Positions 55,719 through 64,000 of a DNA stretch of 64,000 nucleotides are shown here, piece after piece (the stretch's first letter is position 1; each line of letters starts with the position of its first letter). The stretch comes from Streptomyces griseocarneus (GTDB lineage: Bacteria > Actinomycetota > Actinomycetes > Streptomycetales > Streptomycetaceae). The position numbers and the translations under genes were made by a program. The notes below the pieces were generated by a model. The model was not told where the DNA came from and searched no databases. It saw only the letters and a list, made by a program, of their open reading frames with translations. The stretch spans positions 62,001 to 126,000 of the forward strand of contig PENC01000015.1 in NCBI GenBank assembly GCA_003674045.1, written 5' to 3'.

Positions 55719-58700
55719 TCACCCCTTCTCGGTCACACCGGCCGCATCGAAGGTGGCGACTTCGTGCATGGCCCGAGCCGCGCTCTGCACCACCGGCAGC
55801 GCCAGCAACGCCCCCGTCCCCTCGCCCAGACGCAGGTCGAGGTCGACGAGCGGCCGCAGCCCCAGCTTGGTGAGGGCAGCGACATGGCCCGGCTCGGCAC
55901 TGCGGTGGCCCGCGATGCACGCGGCGAGCGCCTCGGGCGCGATGGCGCGAGCGACCAGCGCCGCGGCCCCGGCGCTCACGCCGTCGAGGATCACGGGCGT
56001 ACGCAGCGACGCGCCGCCCAGGATCAGGCCGACCAGCGCAGCGTGCTCCAGGCCGCCGATCGCGGCGAGGACGCCGATGGGGTCCTTCGGGTCTGGCTGG
56101 TGGAGTTCGAGGGCGCGCCGGACGACGTCGATCTTCCGGGCGTGCATCTCGTCGTTGATGCCGGTGCCACGGCCGGTGATCTCGACGGGATCGGCCTCGG
56201 TGTAGACGGCGATGAGGGCGGCCGACACGGTGGTGTTGGCGATGCCCATCTCGCCGGTCAGAAGTGCCTTGTTGCCCGCCGCGACGAGGTCGCGGGCCGT
56301 CTCGATGCCCACCTCGATGGCGCGCAGCGCCTCTTCGCGGGTCATCGCGGGGCCGGCGGTGAAGTCGCTCGTGCCGGGGCGGATCTTGCGCGGGAGGAGG
56401 CCGGGCGTACCGGGCAGGTCCCCGGCGACGCCGACGTCCACGACGCAGACCTCGGCGCCGACCTGGTTGGCGAAGGCGTTGCACACGGCCCCGCCGCCCA
56501 GGAAGTTGGCGACCATCTGCGAGGTGACCTCCTGCGGCCATGCGGTGACGCCCTGGGCGTGCACACCGTGGTCGCCCGCGAAGATGGCCACGGCGGCGGG
56601 CTCGGGGATCGGCGGCGGGCACTTCCGCGAGAGGCCGCAGAGCTGTGCCGAGATGATCTCCAGCATGCCGAGGGCCCCGGAGGGCTTGGTCATCCGCTTC
56701 TGGCGCTCCCAGGCCTCGCCGAGCGCCTTGGCGTCCAGCGGGCGGATGCCGCGCAGGGTCTCCGCGAGCAGGTCGTGCGGCTCCTCGCCGGGCAGGGCGC
56801 GGCGGCCGTACTCCTCCTCGTGGACGACCCACGACAGCGGGCGCCGCTTGGACCAGCCCGCCTGCATCAGCTCGGGCTCGTCCGGGAACTCGTCGACGTA
56901 GCCGACGCACAGGTAGGCGACGACCTCCAGGTGCTCGGGGAGGCCGAGCTCGCGCACCATCTCGCGCTCGTCGAAGAAGCTGACCCAGCCGACGCCGAGT
57001 CCTTCGGCGCGCGCGGCGAGCCAGAGGTTCTCGACGGCGAGCGCGGAGGAGTACGGGGCCATCTGCGGCTGGGTGTGCCGCCCGAGGGTGTGGCGGCCGC
57101 CGCGGGTGGGGTCGGCGGTGACGACGATGTTGACGGGCGTCTCGACGATCGCCTCGATCTTCAGTTCCTTGAACTGCTTCGCGCGGCCCTTCGGCAGGGA
57201 CTTGGCGTACGCCTCGCGCTGACGCTGTGCCAGCTCGTGCATGGCCTGCCGGGTCTCGGCGGACCGGATGACGACGAAGTCCCAGGGCTGGGAGTGCCCG
57301 ACGCTGGGCGCGGTGTGCGCGGCCTCCAGGACGCGCAGCAGCACCTCGTGCGGGATGGGGTCGGTCCGGAAGCCGTTGCGGATGTCGCGGCGTTCGCGCA
57401 TGACGCGGTGGACGGCGGCGCGTTCGGCGTCGTCGTAGCCGACGGCGGCGGGCGCGGCCGGGACCTCGGGGGCGGCGGGGGCTTCCGTGGCCTCTCCCCC
57501 GGTCTCCGGCGCGTCCGGGCCGGGCCCGGCGTGCTGCGCCCCGGCGACGTCGGCGAGGGGCGCGACGGGGTCCGGTGTGGCCTCGGCGGTGCGCGGCGCG
57601 GGGACGGCCACGGGCTGCGGGGCCGGGGCCTCGGGCGCGTCACCGGCGGGTGCCGGTTCCTGCTGGGGCGCCGGGATGTGCACCGGGCCCGCGGGCGCCG
57701 CCTGCTCGTCCGGTGCCGGTACGGACTCCACGGTCTGCGCCGCCGCGGCAGGCGCGTGCTCCTCGGGAGTCTGCTCCACGGTCTCCTCGGCGGGGGCGGC
57801 GGGCGCGGCGGCGGCCACGGTCTGCGGCTCGGCCGGTACGGGCGCGGTCACGTCGTACGCGGCGATGTCCTGCGGGGCGTCCATGTGCTGCGTGCCGTGG
57901 ACGAGGAGCAGGTCCTCGGGGGTCTGCTCGGGGGCCGGCTCCTGCGTCAGGGCCTCGGGCGCGGCGGCGGGGGCCTGCTGGACGGCGACGTCGGCCTCGG
58001 GCGTGGCGGGCTGCGGCTGCTGCCCGTCCTCGGGGGTCACGGGCGCGGGCTGCTGGGCGGCCGGGGCCGGCTGCTCGGGCGCGGCGGGCGCCGGCTCCAC
58101 GGCGGCGGGTGCCGGAACGGGTTCGGCGACCGGAGCCTGTGCGGGCTCGGCGGCCGGGGCGGCCAGGGCTTCGGGCGCGGACTCGGCGGGCTGCGCGACG
58201 GGCGGGACCGGCTGCTCGGGCGCGGCCTTCGCGAAGACGAGCACATCCGCGAGGGCGGGCTCCTCCACCGCGGCCGGGACGGGCTGCGCAGCCTCGGCGA
58301 CGGAGGCGGCGGCCTGTTCCGCGACGGCCGGCCCGGCGGCGGAGGCCGCTTCCGCGACGGCAGCGGCTTCCATGACGGGAGTGTTCTCCACGGGCTCCAC
58401 AGTCTCCACGGGTGCGGCGTCCTCCGGAGAGACAGCGGCAGGGGCCTGCTCCTGCGCACCGTTGGCAACCGGTGCCGGAGCCACCGGCGGTACGGCCTGC
58501 GGCGCCTGGCCGCCGGAAGCGGCGTCCACCACCGCGGGGTCGACCACGGCGGCCGGGCCCTGCGGGGCGGGCACGGGCTGCGCACCCTCCTGCACCGGCT
58601 CCGGGACCGCACTCGGGGTCTCGGGGGCGAGGTGTGCCTCGGCGGTCACAGGAGCCTCGGGCGCCACAGGCGCCGGCTCCGCCGCGACGGGGGCGGCGTG

Positions 58701-59825
58701 CTCCGGGGCGGGTTGGTACATGGCCTGCGCCGGGTCGGCGGCAGGCGCGGCGGCGGCAGGCGCGCCTGCCGCGACAGGTGACGTCACATCAGGCACCACA
58801 TCGGCCGCACCGGTCGCGGCGACGGCGACAACAGCCGGGGCAGTGGCACCGGAAGCCTCGGGCGTACCGGCGGTCGTGGCGGCCATCACGGGCGCGGCGG
58901 CAGCGGGGGCGGCCACGGCGACCGGCTCGCCCTGCGCCGCGACGGGCGCGGCCGGCTGCGGCGCGGTGGCGGCCGGGTGGTGCTCGGCGGGTGCCTGCGC
59001 GGCGACGGGTGCCGGGGCGGGCGCGGCCTGCGTGGAAGCGCCGGGAACTATCACGTGGCCGGTGTCCGCCGGGTTCGCCGTGGCCTGCGCGGGCACGAAC
59101 GCGACGGCGGGGTCGGCGACCGCCTCGGTCCCGGGGGCGGCCACGGGCGCGGCCTGCTCCGGGGCGACGGGCGCAGGCGCGGGCGTGGATGCCGGTGCGG
59201 GGGCAGCGGCGGGGGCGGGCGCGGCGGCGGCCGGGGCCTGAGCCTGAGCCGTCGTCGGCTGCTGCGGCTGCGCGTCCCAGGTGCCGGGCTGCTGCGGGAC
59301 CTCGCCGAGGCGCGGGGCCTGGGCGGCGTCCGCGTCGCCCTGCGGGGTGTCGAGGTATTCGGGTCCCTGCGCGGGGGGCGCGGGCGGGTTCGGCGGGAGC
59401 ACCGGCGCGGGGGCCGGGTTCGGGGTCGCCGGGCCGCGGTCGGCCAGGGAGCGCACGACGCCGGAGGTCGGGTCCGGTACGGGCGGGCCGAGGTGCAGGG
59501 GGCGGCGCGGGGCCGCGGGCGTGGCCGGGGCTGCGGCCGACTGCGGCATCCGGACGTCGCCGAGGTCGACGGAGCCGGAGTCGCGGCCGCCGGTCTCGTG
59601 GGTGCCGCCCTGGACGGCGGGCTGCTCCATCCAGGCGCCCTGGGCGCCGGGCATCAGCAGGAGGTCGTCCTCGTCACCGCCGTCCGCGTCGGCGTGGTCC
59701 AGGAACATGTAGGCGGCGGGGGCGCCGGGATCGGCAGGAGGCACGGAGTCCGCGGGGAACGGGCCGGGAAGCTCGCCTGCGTTCTCCGGCTGTCCCTCGC
59801 CCGGGAACTGGCCGGTGTCGGTCAT
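55719..59825 (-). CDS. cobT: BluB-CobT fusion with long Ala/Pro-rich N-terminus
   Basis: 1368-residue three-part protein. Residues about 1-790 are Ala/Pro/Val/Glu/Gln-rich low-complexity sequence, apparently disordered. Residues about 793-1010 are a BluB-type flavin-dependent 5,6-dimethylbenzimidazole synthase (RRDIRNGFRTDPIP, AAHTAPSVGHSQPWDFVVI, LWLAARAEGLGVGWVSFFDE). Residues about 1018-1368 are CobT (GDHGVHAQGVTAWP, LTGEMGIANTTVSAALI, catalytic Glu in LRLGEGTGALLALP). It should make dimethylbenzimidazole and activate it to alpha-ribazole phosphate for B12. The ATG at 59825 has GAGGGG upstream. Confidence 0.93.
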   Translation of the reverse strand: MTDTGQFPGEGQPENAGELPGPFPADSVPPADPGAPAAYMFLDHADADGGDEDDLLLMPGAQGAWMEQPAVQGGTHETGGRDSGSVDLGDVRMPQSAAAPATPAAPRRPLHLGPPVPDPTSGVVRSLADRGPATPNPAPAPVLPPNPPAPPAQGPEYLDTPQGDADAAQAPRLGEVPQQPGTWDAQPQQPTTAQAQAPAAAAPAPAAAPAPASTPAPAPVAPEQAAPVAAPGTEAVADPAVAFVPAQATANPADTGHVIVPGASTQAAPAPAPVAAQAPAEHHPAATAPQPAAPVAAQGEPVAVAAPAAAAPVMAATTAGTPEASGATAPAVVAVAATGAADVVPDVTSPVAAGAPAAAAPAADPAQAMYQPAPEHAAPVAAEPAPVAPEAPVTAEAHLAPETPSAVPEPVQEGAQPVPAPQGPAAVVDPAVVDAASGGQAPQAVPPVAPAPVANGAQEQAPAAVSPEDAAPVETVEPVENTPVMEAAAVAEAASAAGPAVAEQAAASVAEAAQPVPAAVEEPALADVLVFAKAAPEQPVPPVAQPAESAPEALAAPAAEPAQAPVAEPVPAPAAVEPAPAAPEQPAPAAQQPAPVTPEDGQQPQPATPEADVAVQQAPAAAPEALTQEPAPEQTPEDLLLVHGTQHMDAPQDIAAYDVTAPVPAEPQTVAAAAPAAPAEETVEQTPEEHAPAAAAQTVESVPAPDEQAAPAGPVHIPAPQQEPAPAGDAPEAPAPQPVAVPAPRTAEATPDPVAPLADVAGAQHAGPGPDAPETGGEATEAPAAPEVPAAPAAVGYDDAERAAVHRVMRERRDIRNGFRTDPIPHEVLLRVLEAAHTAPSVGHSQPWDFVVIRSAETRQAMHELAQRQREAYAKSLPKGRAKQFKELKIEAIVETPVNIVVTADPTRGGRHTLGRHTQPQMAPYSSALAVENLWLAARAEGLGVGWVSFFDEREMVRELGLPEHLEVVAYLCVGYVDEFPDEPELMQAGWSKRRPLSWVVHEEEYGRRALPGEEPHDLLAETLRGIRPLDAKALGEAWERQKRMTKPSGALGMLEIISAQLCGLSRKCPPPIPEPAAVAIFAGDHGVHAQGVTAWPQEVTSQMVANFLGGGAVCNAFANQVGAEVCVVDVGVAGDLPGTPGLLPRKIRPGTSDFTAGPAMTREEALRAIEVGIETARDLVAAGNKALLTGEMGIANTTVSAALIAVYTEADPVEITGRGTGINDEMHARKIDVVRRALELHQPDPKDPIGVLAAIGGLEHAALVGLILGGASLRTPVILDGVSAGAAALVARAIAPEALAACIAGHRSAEPGHVAALTKLGLRPLVDLDLRLGEGTGALLALPVVQSAARAMHEVATFDAAGVTEKG

Positions 59826-60053
59826 GCGTACCCCTCGCCCATCGGTAGTGCTCCTTCCAACCGCGTACGCCCATAGTGAAGAACGAGCGTCGGTGCCTCG
59901 CGGCACGTTGTGCGTCGCCCGCCCCTACCTTGCCGTGCTCCCGCCAAAAGGAGGGAACGTTCGGGACATTGACGACTGTGGTGTCGGACACCGAGGGGCG
60001 GTACGGGGCGGTACAACGAACCGCAACCCTACCCTCCGGCCGGTGGACAGGGC

Positions 60054-61307
60054 TCACAGGTGGGTCTGGCGGCCGCTCAGGAGGAAGGCCACGGTGCGCT
60101 CGTGCTCGGTCCAGGTCGCCGTCTCCAGCTCCACCGACTGGAGCAGCGCGCACTCCACGGCGTATCCGCCCTCGGCGAGCGCCCGGCCGATCGCCTCGGC
60201 CTCGTCGCGGGTCGCGGCGTGGGCCACGATCCGCTCGGGGCGGCGCGCGGCGCAGGCGGCGACGACATGCGCTCCCCCGCCGCCGACGCGGACGACGTCG
60301 GGCTCGGGGAGGTCCTCCAGGACCTGGGGGGCGGTGCCGTGGACGACCTGGAGCTGGACGCCGTGGCGGCGGGCGGCGGCGGTGGTGCGGGCGCAGGCGT
60401 CCGCGTCGCGGTCGACGGCGATGACGGCGGCGCCGAAGCGGGCGGCCTCGACGGCGGCGGCGCCGCTGGCGGAGCCGATGTCCCAGACGAGGTCGCCCAC
60501 GCGGGGGCCGAGCCGGGCGAGCTGAGCGGCCCTCAGTTCGGCGGACTCGCCTTCGCCGAGGTCGCTGCCGTAGGCGCCCGCGGGCAGGGCCCAGCCGCGT
60601 AGGGCCGGGGGGTAGCCGGGGTCGCGGCCGGCGATCCAGCCGCCGGAGGCGCGCGCGCCGGCGGCCCCCCGGCCCTGGGCGGCGGGCTGGGCGGTGCCGG
60701 GGCCCGTGCCGCCGATGACGATGACGACGTTGGGGTCGCGCCAGGTGTGGTCGGAGACCTTGTCGGAGGTCAGGACGGTGACCTGTTCGCGGGCGGTGCC
60801 CAGTTCCTCGCAGATGACGAAGGTGCGGTGGACGGGGCCGAGGAGGAGGGCGAGTTCGGCGGGGCCCGCGCCGGGCGAGGTGAGGACGGCGACCTTGGGG
60901 TGGGCGCGGCAGACGTTGACGGCGCGCCGCAGGTCGCGGCTGTGGGCGACGACGACCTGGGCGTCGTCCCAGGGCATGCCCACACGGGCGAAGGCCGCGG
61001 CGACGGCCGAGACGGCGGGCACGACCTCGACCTCCAGGCCGTGCTCGGGGGCGCGGAGGGCGCGGACGACGCCGAAGAAGCCGGGGTCGCCGTCGGCGAG
61101 GACCACGGCGGAGCCGCGGTGGCCCGCGATGCGGCGGGCGGCGAGGTCGACGCTGCCGAGCCTGACGCGTTCGGCGGCGGGCGGGATCTCGGGCAGGGCG
61201 AGGTGGTGGCCCGCGCCCGCCACGAGGGTGGCGGCGGCCAGGGCGGAGCGGGCCGCGTCCGTCAGCGGTGAGCCGTCCCACCCGATCACCGTGACCCGGT
61301 CGGCCAT
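60054..61307 (-). CDS. cobL: precorrin-6Y C5,15-methyltransferase (decarboxylating)
   Basis: 417-residue cobalamin-pathway enzyme combining CbiE (about 1-200; RVTVIGWDGSPLTDAARSAL, GDPGFFGVV) and CbiT (about 240-417; GDLVWDIGSASGAAAVEAAR, a class I SAM motif, and LPEPDVVRVGGGG). It methylates C5 and C15 and decarboxylates the acetate side chain. The ATG at 61307 (MADRVTVIGW) has GGAGAC upstream; 14 additional codons in frame are not needed. The 228-bp gap to the CobT gene shows no cobalamin riboswitch. Confidence 0.93.
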   Translation of the reverse strand: MADRVTVIGWDGSPLTDAARSALAAATLVAGAGHHLALPEIPPAAERVRLGSVDLAARRIAGHRGSAVVLADGDPGFFGVVRALRAPEHGLEVEVVPAVSAVAAAFARVGMPWDDAQVVVAHSRDLRRAVNVCRAHPKVAVLTSPGAGPAELALLLGPVHRTFVICEELGTAREQVTVLTSDKVSDHTWRDPNVVIVIGGTGPGTAQPAAQGRGAAGARASGGWIAGRDPGYPPALRGWALPAGAYGSDLGEGESAELRAAQLARLGPRVGDLVWDIGSASGAAAVEAARFGAAVIAVDRDADACARTTAAARRHGVQLQVVHGTAPQVLEDLPEPDVVRVGGGGAHVVAACAARRPERIVAHAATRDEAEAIGRALAEGGYAVECALLQSVELETATWTEHERTVAFLLSGRQTHL

Positions 61308-61472
61308 CGTCGTCTGTCTCCTGGGCTTGTCGCGGGCGGGGGCCCACACGGGCGTGGGCAGGGTGAGATTACCCCGGTCGGTCCGGACCGCAGGGAGCGG
61401 TGGACGGATCGGGGAGGATCACCGGGGGTACGGGGCTCCGGCGCGCTCCGGTGTGCGCGGCGGGCGCCGGGC

Positions 61473-62114
61473 TCAGCGCCAGTCGGGGAAGGCGGCCGCG
61501 TAGCCGGAGCCTGTGGCGTACTGCTCGCGCGTCTCGTCGAGGTCCTCGGGGAGGAGGCTCCAGAGGATGAGGTCGGAGCGGGTCTCCGTCCAGCCGCCGT
61601 CCACGCCGCGGCCGCGGCCTATCCAGGCGTTGCGCAGGACGCCCTCGCTGATGCAGCCGATCTTCTGGGCGACCTGCTGGGAGGCGGTGTTGTCGGCGGC
61701 GGTGCGGATCTCCAGGCGTTCGAAGCGCTGGTCGCGGAAGAGCCATTCGGCCGCGGCGAGCACGGATTCGCAGGCGTAGCCCTCGCCGCGGGCCCAGGGG
61801 GCGATGACATAGCCGATCTCGGCGGAGAGGGCGCGCCAGTCGGTGTGGTGGAGGTGGATGCAGCCGACGAGGCGGTGGGTGAGGAATTCGGCCACCGCAA
61901 AGACGATTCCGCGCCCCTGGGTGCGTTCGGCGGGGGCCTGGTGCAGGGCCCAGTCGCGGGCGTGGGCGGTGGTGTAGGGGTGGGGCGCGCGGGTCCAGGC
62001 GGTGACGAGTTCGTCGTTCATCATCTCCGCGAGGGCGGGGATGTCCTCCGCGGCGAACGGGCGCAGCACCAGCCGGTCCGTACTGATGGAGATGTCCGGG
62101 AAGGTGGATGTCAT
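61473..62114 (-). CDS. GNAT N-acetyltransferase (RimJ/RimL-like)
   Basis: 213-residue acetyltransferase of the RimJ/RimL type: ISTDRLVLRPFAAEDIPAL near the start, acetyl-CoA loop region APWARGEGYACESVLAAAEW, and NTASQQVAQKIGCISEGVLR near the end. The substrate, a protein N-terminus or small amine, is unknown. The ATG at 62114 has GGAG 6 nt upstream; the open frame to 62180 is not supported. Confidence 0.88.
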   Translation of the reverse strand: MTSTFPDISISTDRLVLRPFAAEDIPALAEMMNDELVTAWTRAPHPYTTAHARDWALHQAPAERTQGRGIVFAVAEFLTHRLVGCIHLHHTDWRALSAEIGYVIAPWARGEGYACESVLAAAEWLFRDQRFERLEIRTAADNTASQQVAQKIGCISEGVLRNAWIGRGRGVDGGWTETRSDLILWSLLPEDLDETREQYATGSGYAAAFPDWR

Positions 62115-62296
62115 GTGCTGCTCCAACGCCGGGGAGGGGGCTCTGGACGGTCTCGGTCCGGGGCTCGGGTGCACCAGCATGCAGCATCGGTGTACGGGTG
62201 CGCCAAGCGCGACCCGGTGCGGCCGCGGGCCCGCACGCGTCCGGGTGCGTGGGGCCCGCGGCCGTACGGGTGGTACGGCGGGGGTAAAGGCCGGAT

Positions 62297-63169
62297 TCAG
62301 CCCTTGACGGGACCGAAGGCGGGGAGGACGGCGCCGCTGAACTTGTCCTCGATGTACTTCTTGACCTCGTCGGAGTTGAGCAGCTTGACGAGCTTGGCGA
62401 TGCGCGGGTCGGCCTCGTTGCCCTTCTTCACGGCGAGGAAGTTGGCGTAGGGGTTGCCGTCGGCCTTCTCCAGGGCGATGGAGTCGCGGGCCGGGTTGAG
62501 CTTGGCACCGATGGCGAAGTTGCCGTTGATGACGGCGGCGTCGACGTCGTCGAGGCGCGAGGGGATCTGGTCGGCGGCGAGCTCGGTGAACTTGACGCCC
62601 TTCTTGTCCTCGACGTCGGAGAGCTTGGCCTCGGAGCCGACGCCGTCCTTGAGCTTGATGACGCCGTTGTCGGCGAGGAGCTTCAGCGCGCGGCCCTCGT
62701 TGGTGGCGTCGTTGGGCACGGCGATGGTGCCGCCCTGGAGGTCGGAGACCTTCTTGCCCTTCTTGGAGTACAGGCCGAGCGGCTCGATCTCGACGTTGAC
62801 GACGGGGACGATGTCCGTCTTGTTCTTCTTGTTGAAGTCGTCGAGGTACGGCTTGTGCTGGAAGAAGTTGGCGTCGACCTCGCCGTTCTGGGTGGCGGTG
62901 TTCGGCAGCACGTAGTCGGTGAACTCGCGCACCTTCAGGTTGAGGCCCGCCTTCTTCGCGAGGTTGTCGCGGACGAAGTTCAGGATGTCGCCGTGCGGGG
63001 TGGGGCTGGCGGCGACGACGAGCTGGGCGTCGGGGTCGGCGTCCTTGCCCTTCTTCTCCGAGCTGCTGGAGGAGGAGGTGTCGGAGGGGGCGCTGCAGGC
63101 GCTGAGGCCGACGGTGAGGGCGGCGGCAGCGGCGAGGGCGGTGGTGAGCTTGAGGGTGGTGGTACGCAC
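62297..63169 (-). CDS. metQ: methionine ABC transporter substrate-binding lipoprotein
   Basis: 290-residue NlpA/MetQ-family lipoprotein. Signal peptide with lipobox GLSAC (Cys25), Ser-rich linker, then the family fold: VVAASPTPHGDILNFVRDNL, TDYVLPNTATQNGEVDANFF, HKPYLDDFNKK, IAVPNDATNEGRALKLL, and the C-terminal SDEVKKYIEDKFSGAVLPAF. It binds D/L-methionine outside the membrane and delivers it to MetNI. GTG start at 63169. It is 89 bp downstream of metI in the same orientation. The ATPase gene metN is expected beyond the right edge. Confidence 0.95.
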   Translation of the reverse strand: MRTTTLKLTTALAAAAALTVGLSACSAPSDTSSSSSSEKKGKDADPDAQLVVAASPTPHGDILNFVRDNLAKKAGLNLKVREFTDYVLPNTATQNGEVDANFFQHKPYLDDFNKKNKTDIVPVVNVEIEPLGLYSKKGKKVSDLQGGTIAVPNDATNEGRALKLLADNGVIKLKDGVGSEAKLSDVEDKKGVKFTELAADQIPSRLDDVDAAVINGNFAIGAKLNPARDSIALEKADGNPYANFLAVKKGNEADPRIAKLVKLLNSDEVKKYIEDKFSGAVLPAFGPVKG

Positions 63170-63258
63170 GAAGAGTGCCTCTTTCTTGTTCTCACGAGGT
63201 GTGTGCCCGGCAAAGGGTCCGGGCTCGTGGAGTTCGCGGGGCTCGGGGCCCCACGGGT

Positions 63259-64000
63259 TCAGGAGCCGTCGGGTACGTCCTCCGCGGAGGCGGGGGCGAC
63301 GGCGGACCGTGCGGCGGCCTCGGGCTTGCGCTGCGCGGGCACCGCGGTGCGGCGCAGGCGGCGCAGTCCGACGGGCGCGGCCTGGCGGGAGCCGCGGGCG
63401 GCGAGGCGGCGGACGACGAGGTCGCCGAGGAGCTGCACGACGGTGACGATGACGATGAGCAGCACGATGGTGATGTTCATCAGGCCGGTCTCGTGGCGCT
63501 GGAAGCCGTAGGCGATGGCGAGGTTGCCGAGGCCGCCGCCGCCGACGGCGCCCGCCATGGCGGAGTAGCCGATGAGGGCGATGACGGTGGTGGTCAGGCC
63601 GGCCACGACGGAGGGCAGGGCCTGCGGGAGCAGGACCTTGAGGACGACGGTCCAGGTGCCGCCGCCCATGGACTGGGCCGCTTCGACGAGGCCGTGGTCG
63701 ACCTCGCGGACGGCCGTCTCGACGAGGCGGGCGAAGAAGGGGATCGCGCCGATGGCGAGGGCGACGACGGCCGCGCTGGGGCCGATGGAGGTGCCGACCA
63801 CGAAGCGGCTGAAGGGGATCAGCCAGACGAGCAGGATGATGAAGGGCAGGGAGCGGCCGAGGTTGACGATCGCGCCGAGGACCTTGTTCACCACGACGTT
63901 CTGGAGGAGGGCCCCGCGGTCGGTGAGGACGAGCAGGATGCCCAGCGGCAGGCCGCCGATGATGGCGTAGACGGTGGACCACCACACCATGAAGAGGGTG
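63259..64000 (-). CDS. metI: methionine ABC transporter permease (5' end outside window)
   Basis: At least 247 residues of an MetI-type permease. The EAA loop is VEAAQSMGGGTWTVVLKVLL-PQALPS, and typical helices include YAIIGGLPLGILLVLTD and SLPFIILLVWLIPFSRFVVG. The first ATG at 63990 is unlikely to be the start, because the frame continues upstream as TLF-MVWW and MetI proteins have a further helix there. The Arg/Ala/Pro-rich C-terminal tail (about 45 residues) is longer than in enterobacteria. Probably an operon metN-metI-metQ. Confidence 0.93.
   Translation of the reverse strand, partial: TLFMVWWSTVYAIIGGLPLGILLVLTDRGALLQNVVVNKVLGAIVNLGRSLPFIILLVWLIPFSRFVVGTSIGPSAAVVALAIGAIPFFARLVETAVREVDHGLVEAAQSMGGGTWTVVLKVLLPQALPSVVAGLTTTVIALIGYSAMAGAVGGGGLGNLAIAYGFQRHETGLMNITIVLLIVIVTVVQLLGDLVVRRLAARGSRQAAPVGLRRLRRTAVPAQRKPEAAARSAVAPASAEDVPDGS

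Noticed and set aside
55764-58781. A 1005-codon plus-strand frame antisense to the BluB-CobT gene.
   Set aside because: Gly/Arg/Leu-rich complement of the Ala/Pro-rich and enzymatic coding sequence; no conserved motif.
59826-60053. Search for a cobalamin riboswitch between the cobT and cobL genes.
   Set aside because: No B12-box-like sequence seen on either strand by eye.
61473-62180. Longer GNAT starting at 62180.
   Set aside because: The extra 22 residues are Pro/Ser/Arg-rich and lie upstream of a good ribosome-binding site for ATG 62114.

Overview
The window is a high-GC chromosomal segment of a Streptomyces. Third codon positions are overwhelmingly G or C, GTG starts and 1-4 nt start/stop overlaps are common, the sporulation gene ssgB is present, and intergenic regions carry short GC-rich repeats that recur within the window. 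Gene order follows a conserved actinobacterial core: ruvX-alaS, rpsD, rarA, hisS, relA-apt-secF-secD-yajC-ruvB-ruvA-ruvC-yebC-pdxT-pdxS, pimA-patA-pgsA, HIT-thrS. From memory, much the same set occurs around Rv2554c-Rv2614c in Mycobacterium tuberculosis.

Layout. 1-7.8 kb: 5' part of ruvX, alaS and two small membrane-protein genes on the minus strand, then a plus-strand STAND ATPase with TPRs, rpsD, and a DUF2470 gene preceded by a near-consensus iron box. 8-17.3 kb: rarA, a VKOR-family membrane protein, hisS, an MBL-fold hydrolase, an anchored cyclophilin, a DUF349 coiled-coil protein and the bifunctional (p)ppGpp enzyme. 17.5-26.8 kb: a long minus-strand run of apt, Sec translocon accessory genes, Holliday-junction genes, YebC and PLP synthase. 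27-31.5 kb: two small membrane proteins and the phosphatidylinositol mannoside operon. 31.8-38 kb: EF-G2, a large uncharacterised membrane protein, and a beta-propeller lipoprotein / deacetylase-like lipoprotein pair. 38-43.6 kb: Ap4A-phosphorylase-like HIT gene, thrS, a DUF4365 pair and a DnaQ-like exonuclease. Between thrS and the HIT gene lies a short two-repeat element resembling a type I-E CRISPR remnant.

43.6-51 kb: two tRNA-Val(CAC) genes around an SRPBCC gene, ssgB, a CGNR zinc-finger protein, a DsbA-like protein, a double GNAT, coupled pabB and aminodeoxychorismate lyase-like genes, then a tRNA cluster (Gly-GCC, Cys-GCA and four Val-GAC) in which a Val pair has been tandemly duplicated. 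51-64 kb: a membrane-anchored Ser/Thr kinase, a TrmH-type methyltransferase, cobalamin genes (a SirC-CobA fusion, a BluB-CobT fusion with a giant Ala/Pro-rich extension, and CobL), a GNAT, and metQ-metI at the right edge.

Most of the window is housekeeping: translation (six tRNAs for valine alone, three aminoacyl-tRNA synthetases, S4, EF-G2), recombination, protein export, stringent response, PLP, folate and B12 synthesis, and cell-envelope lipids. I found no prophage, IS element, secondary-metabolite cluster or full cas operon. The points most worth a second look are the CRISPR-like remnant, the iron box, the BluB-CobT fusion, the tRNA-Val duplication, the deacetylase-like lipoprotein lacking the usual catalytic Asp pair, and the nested intergenic repeats.
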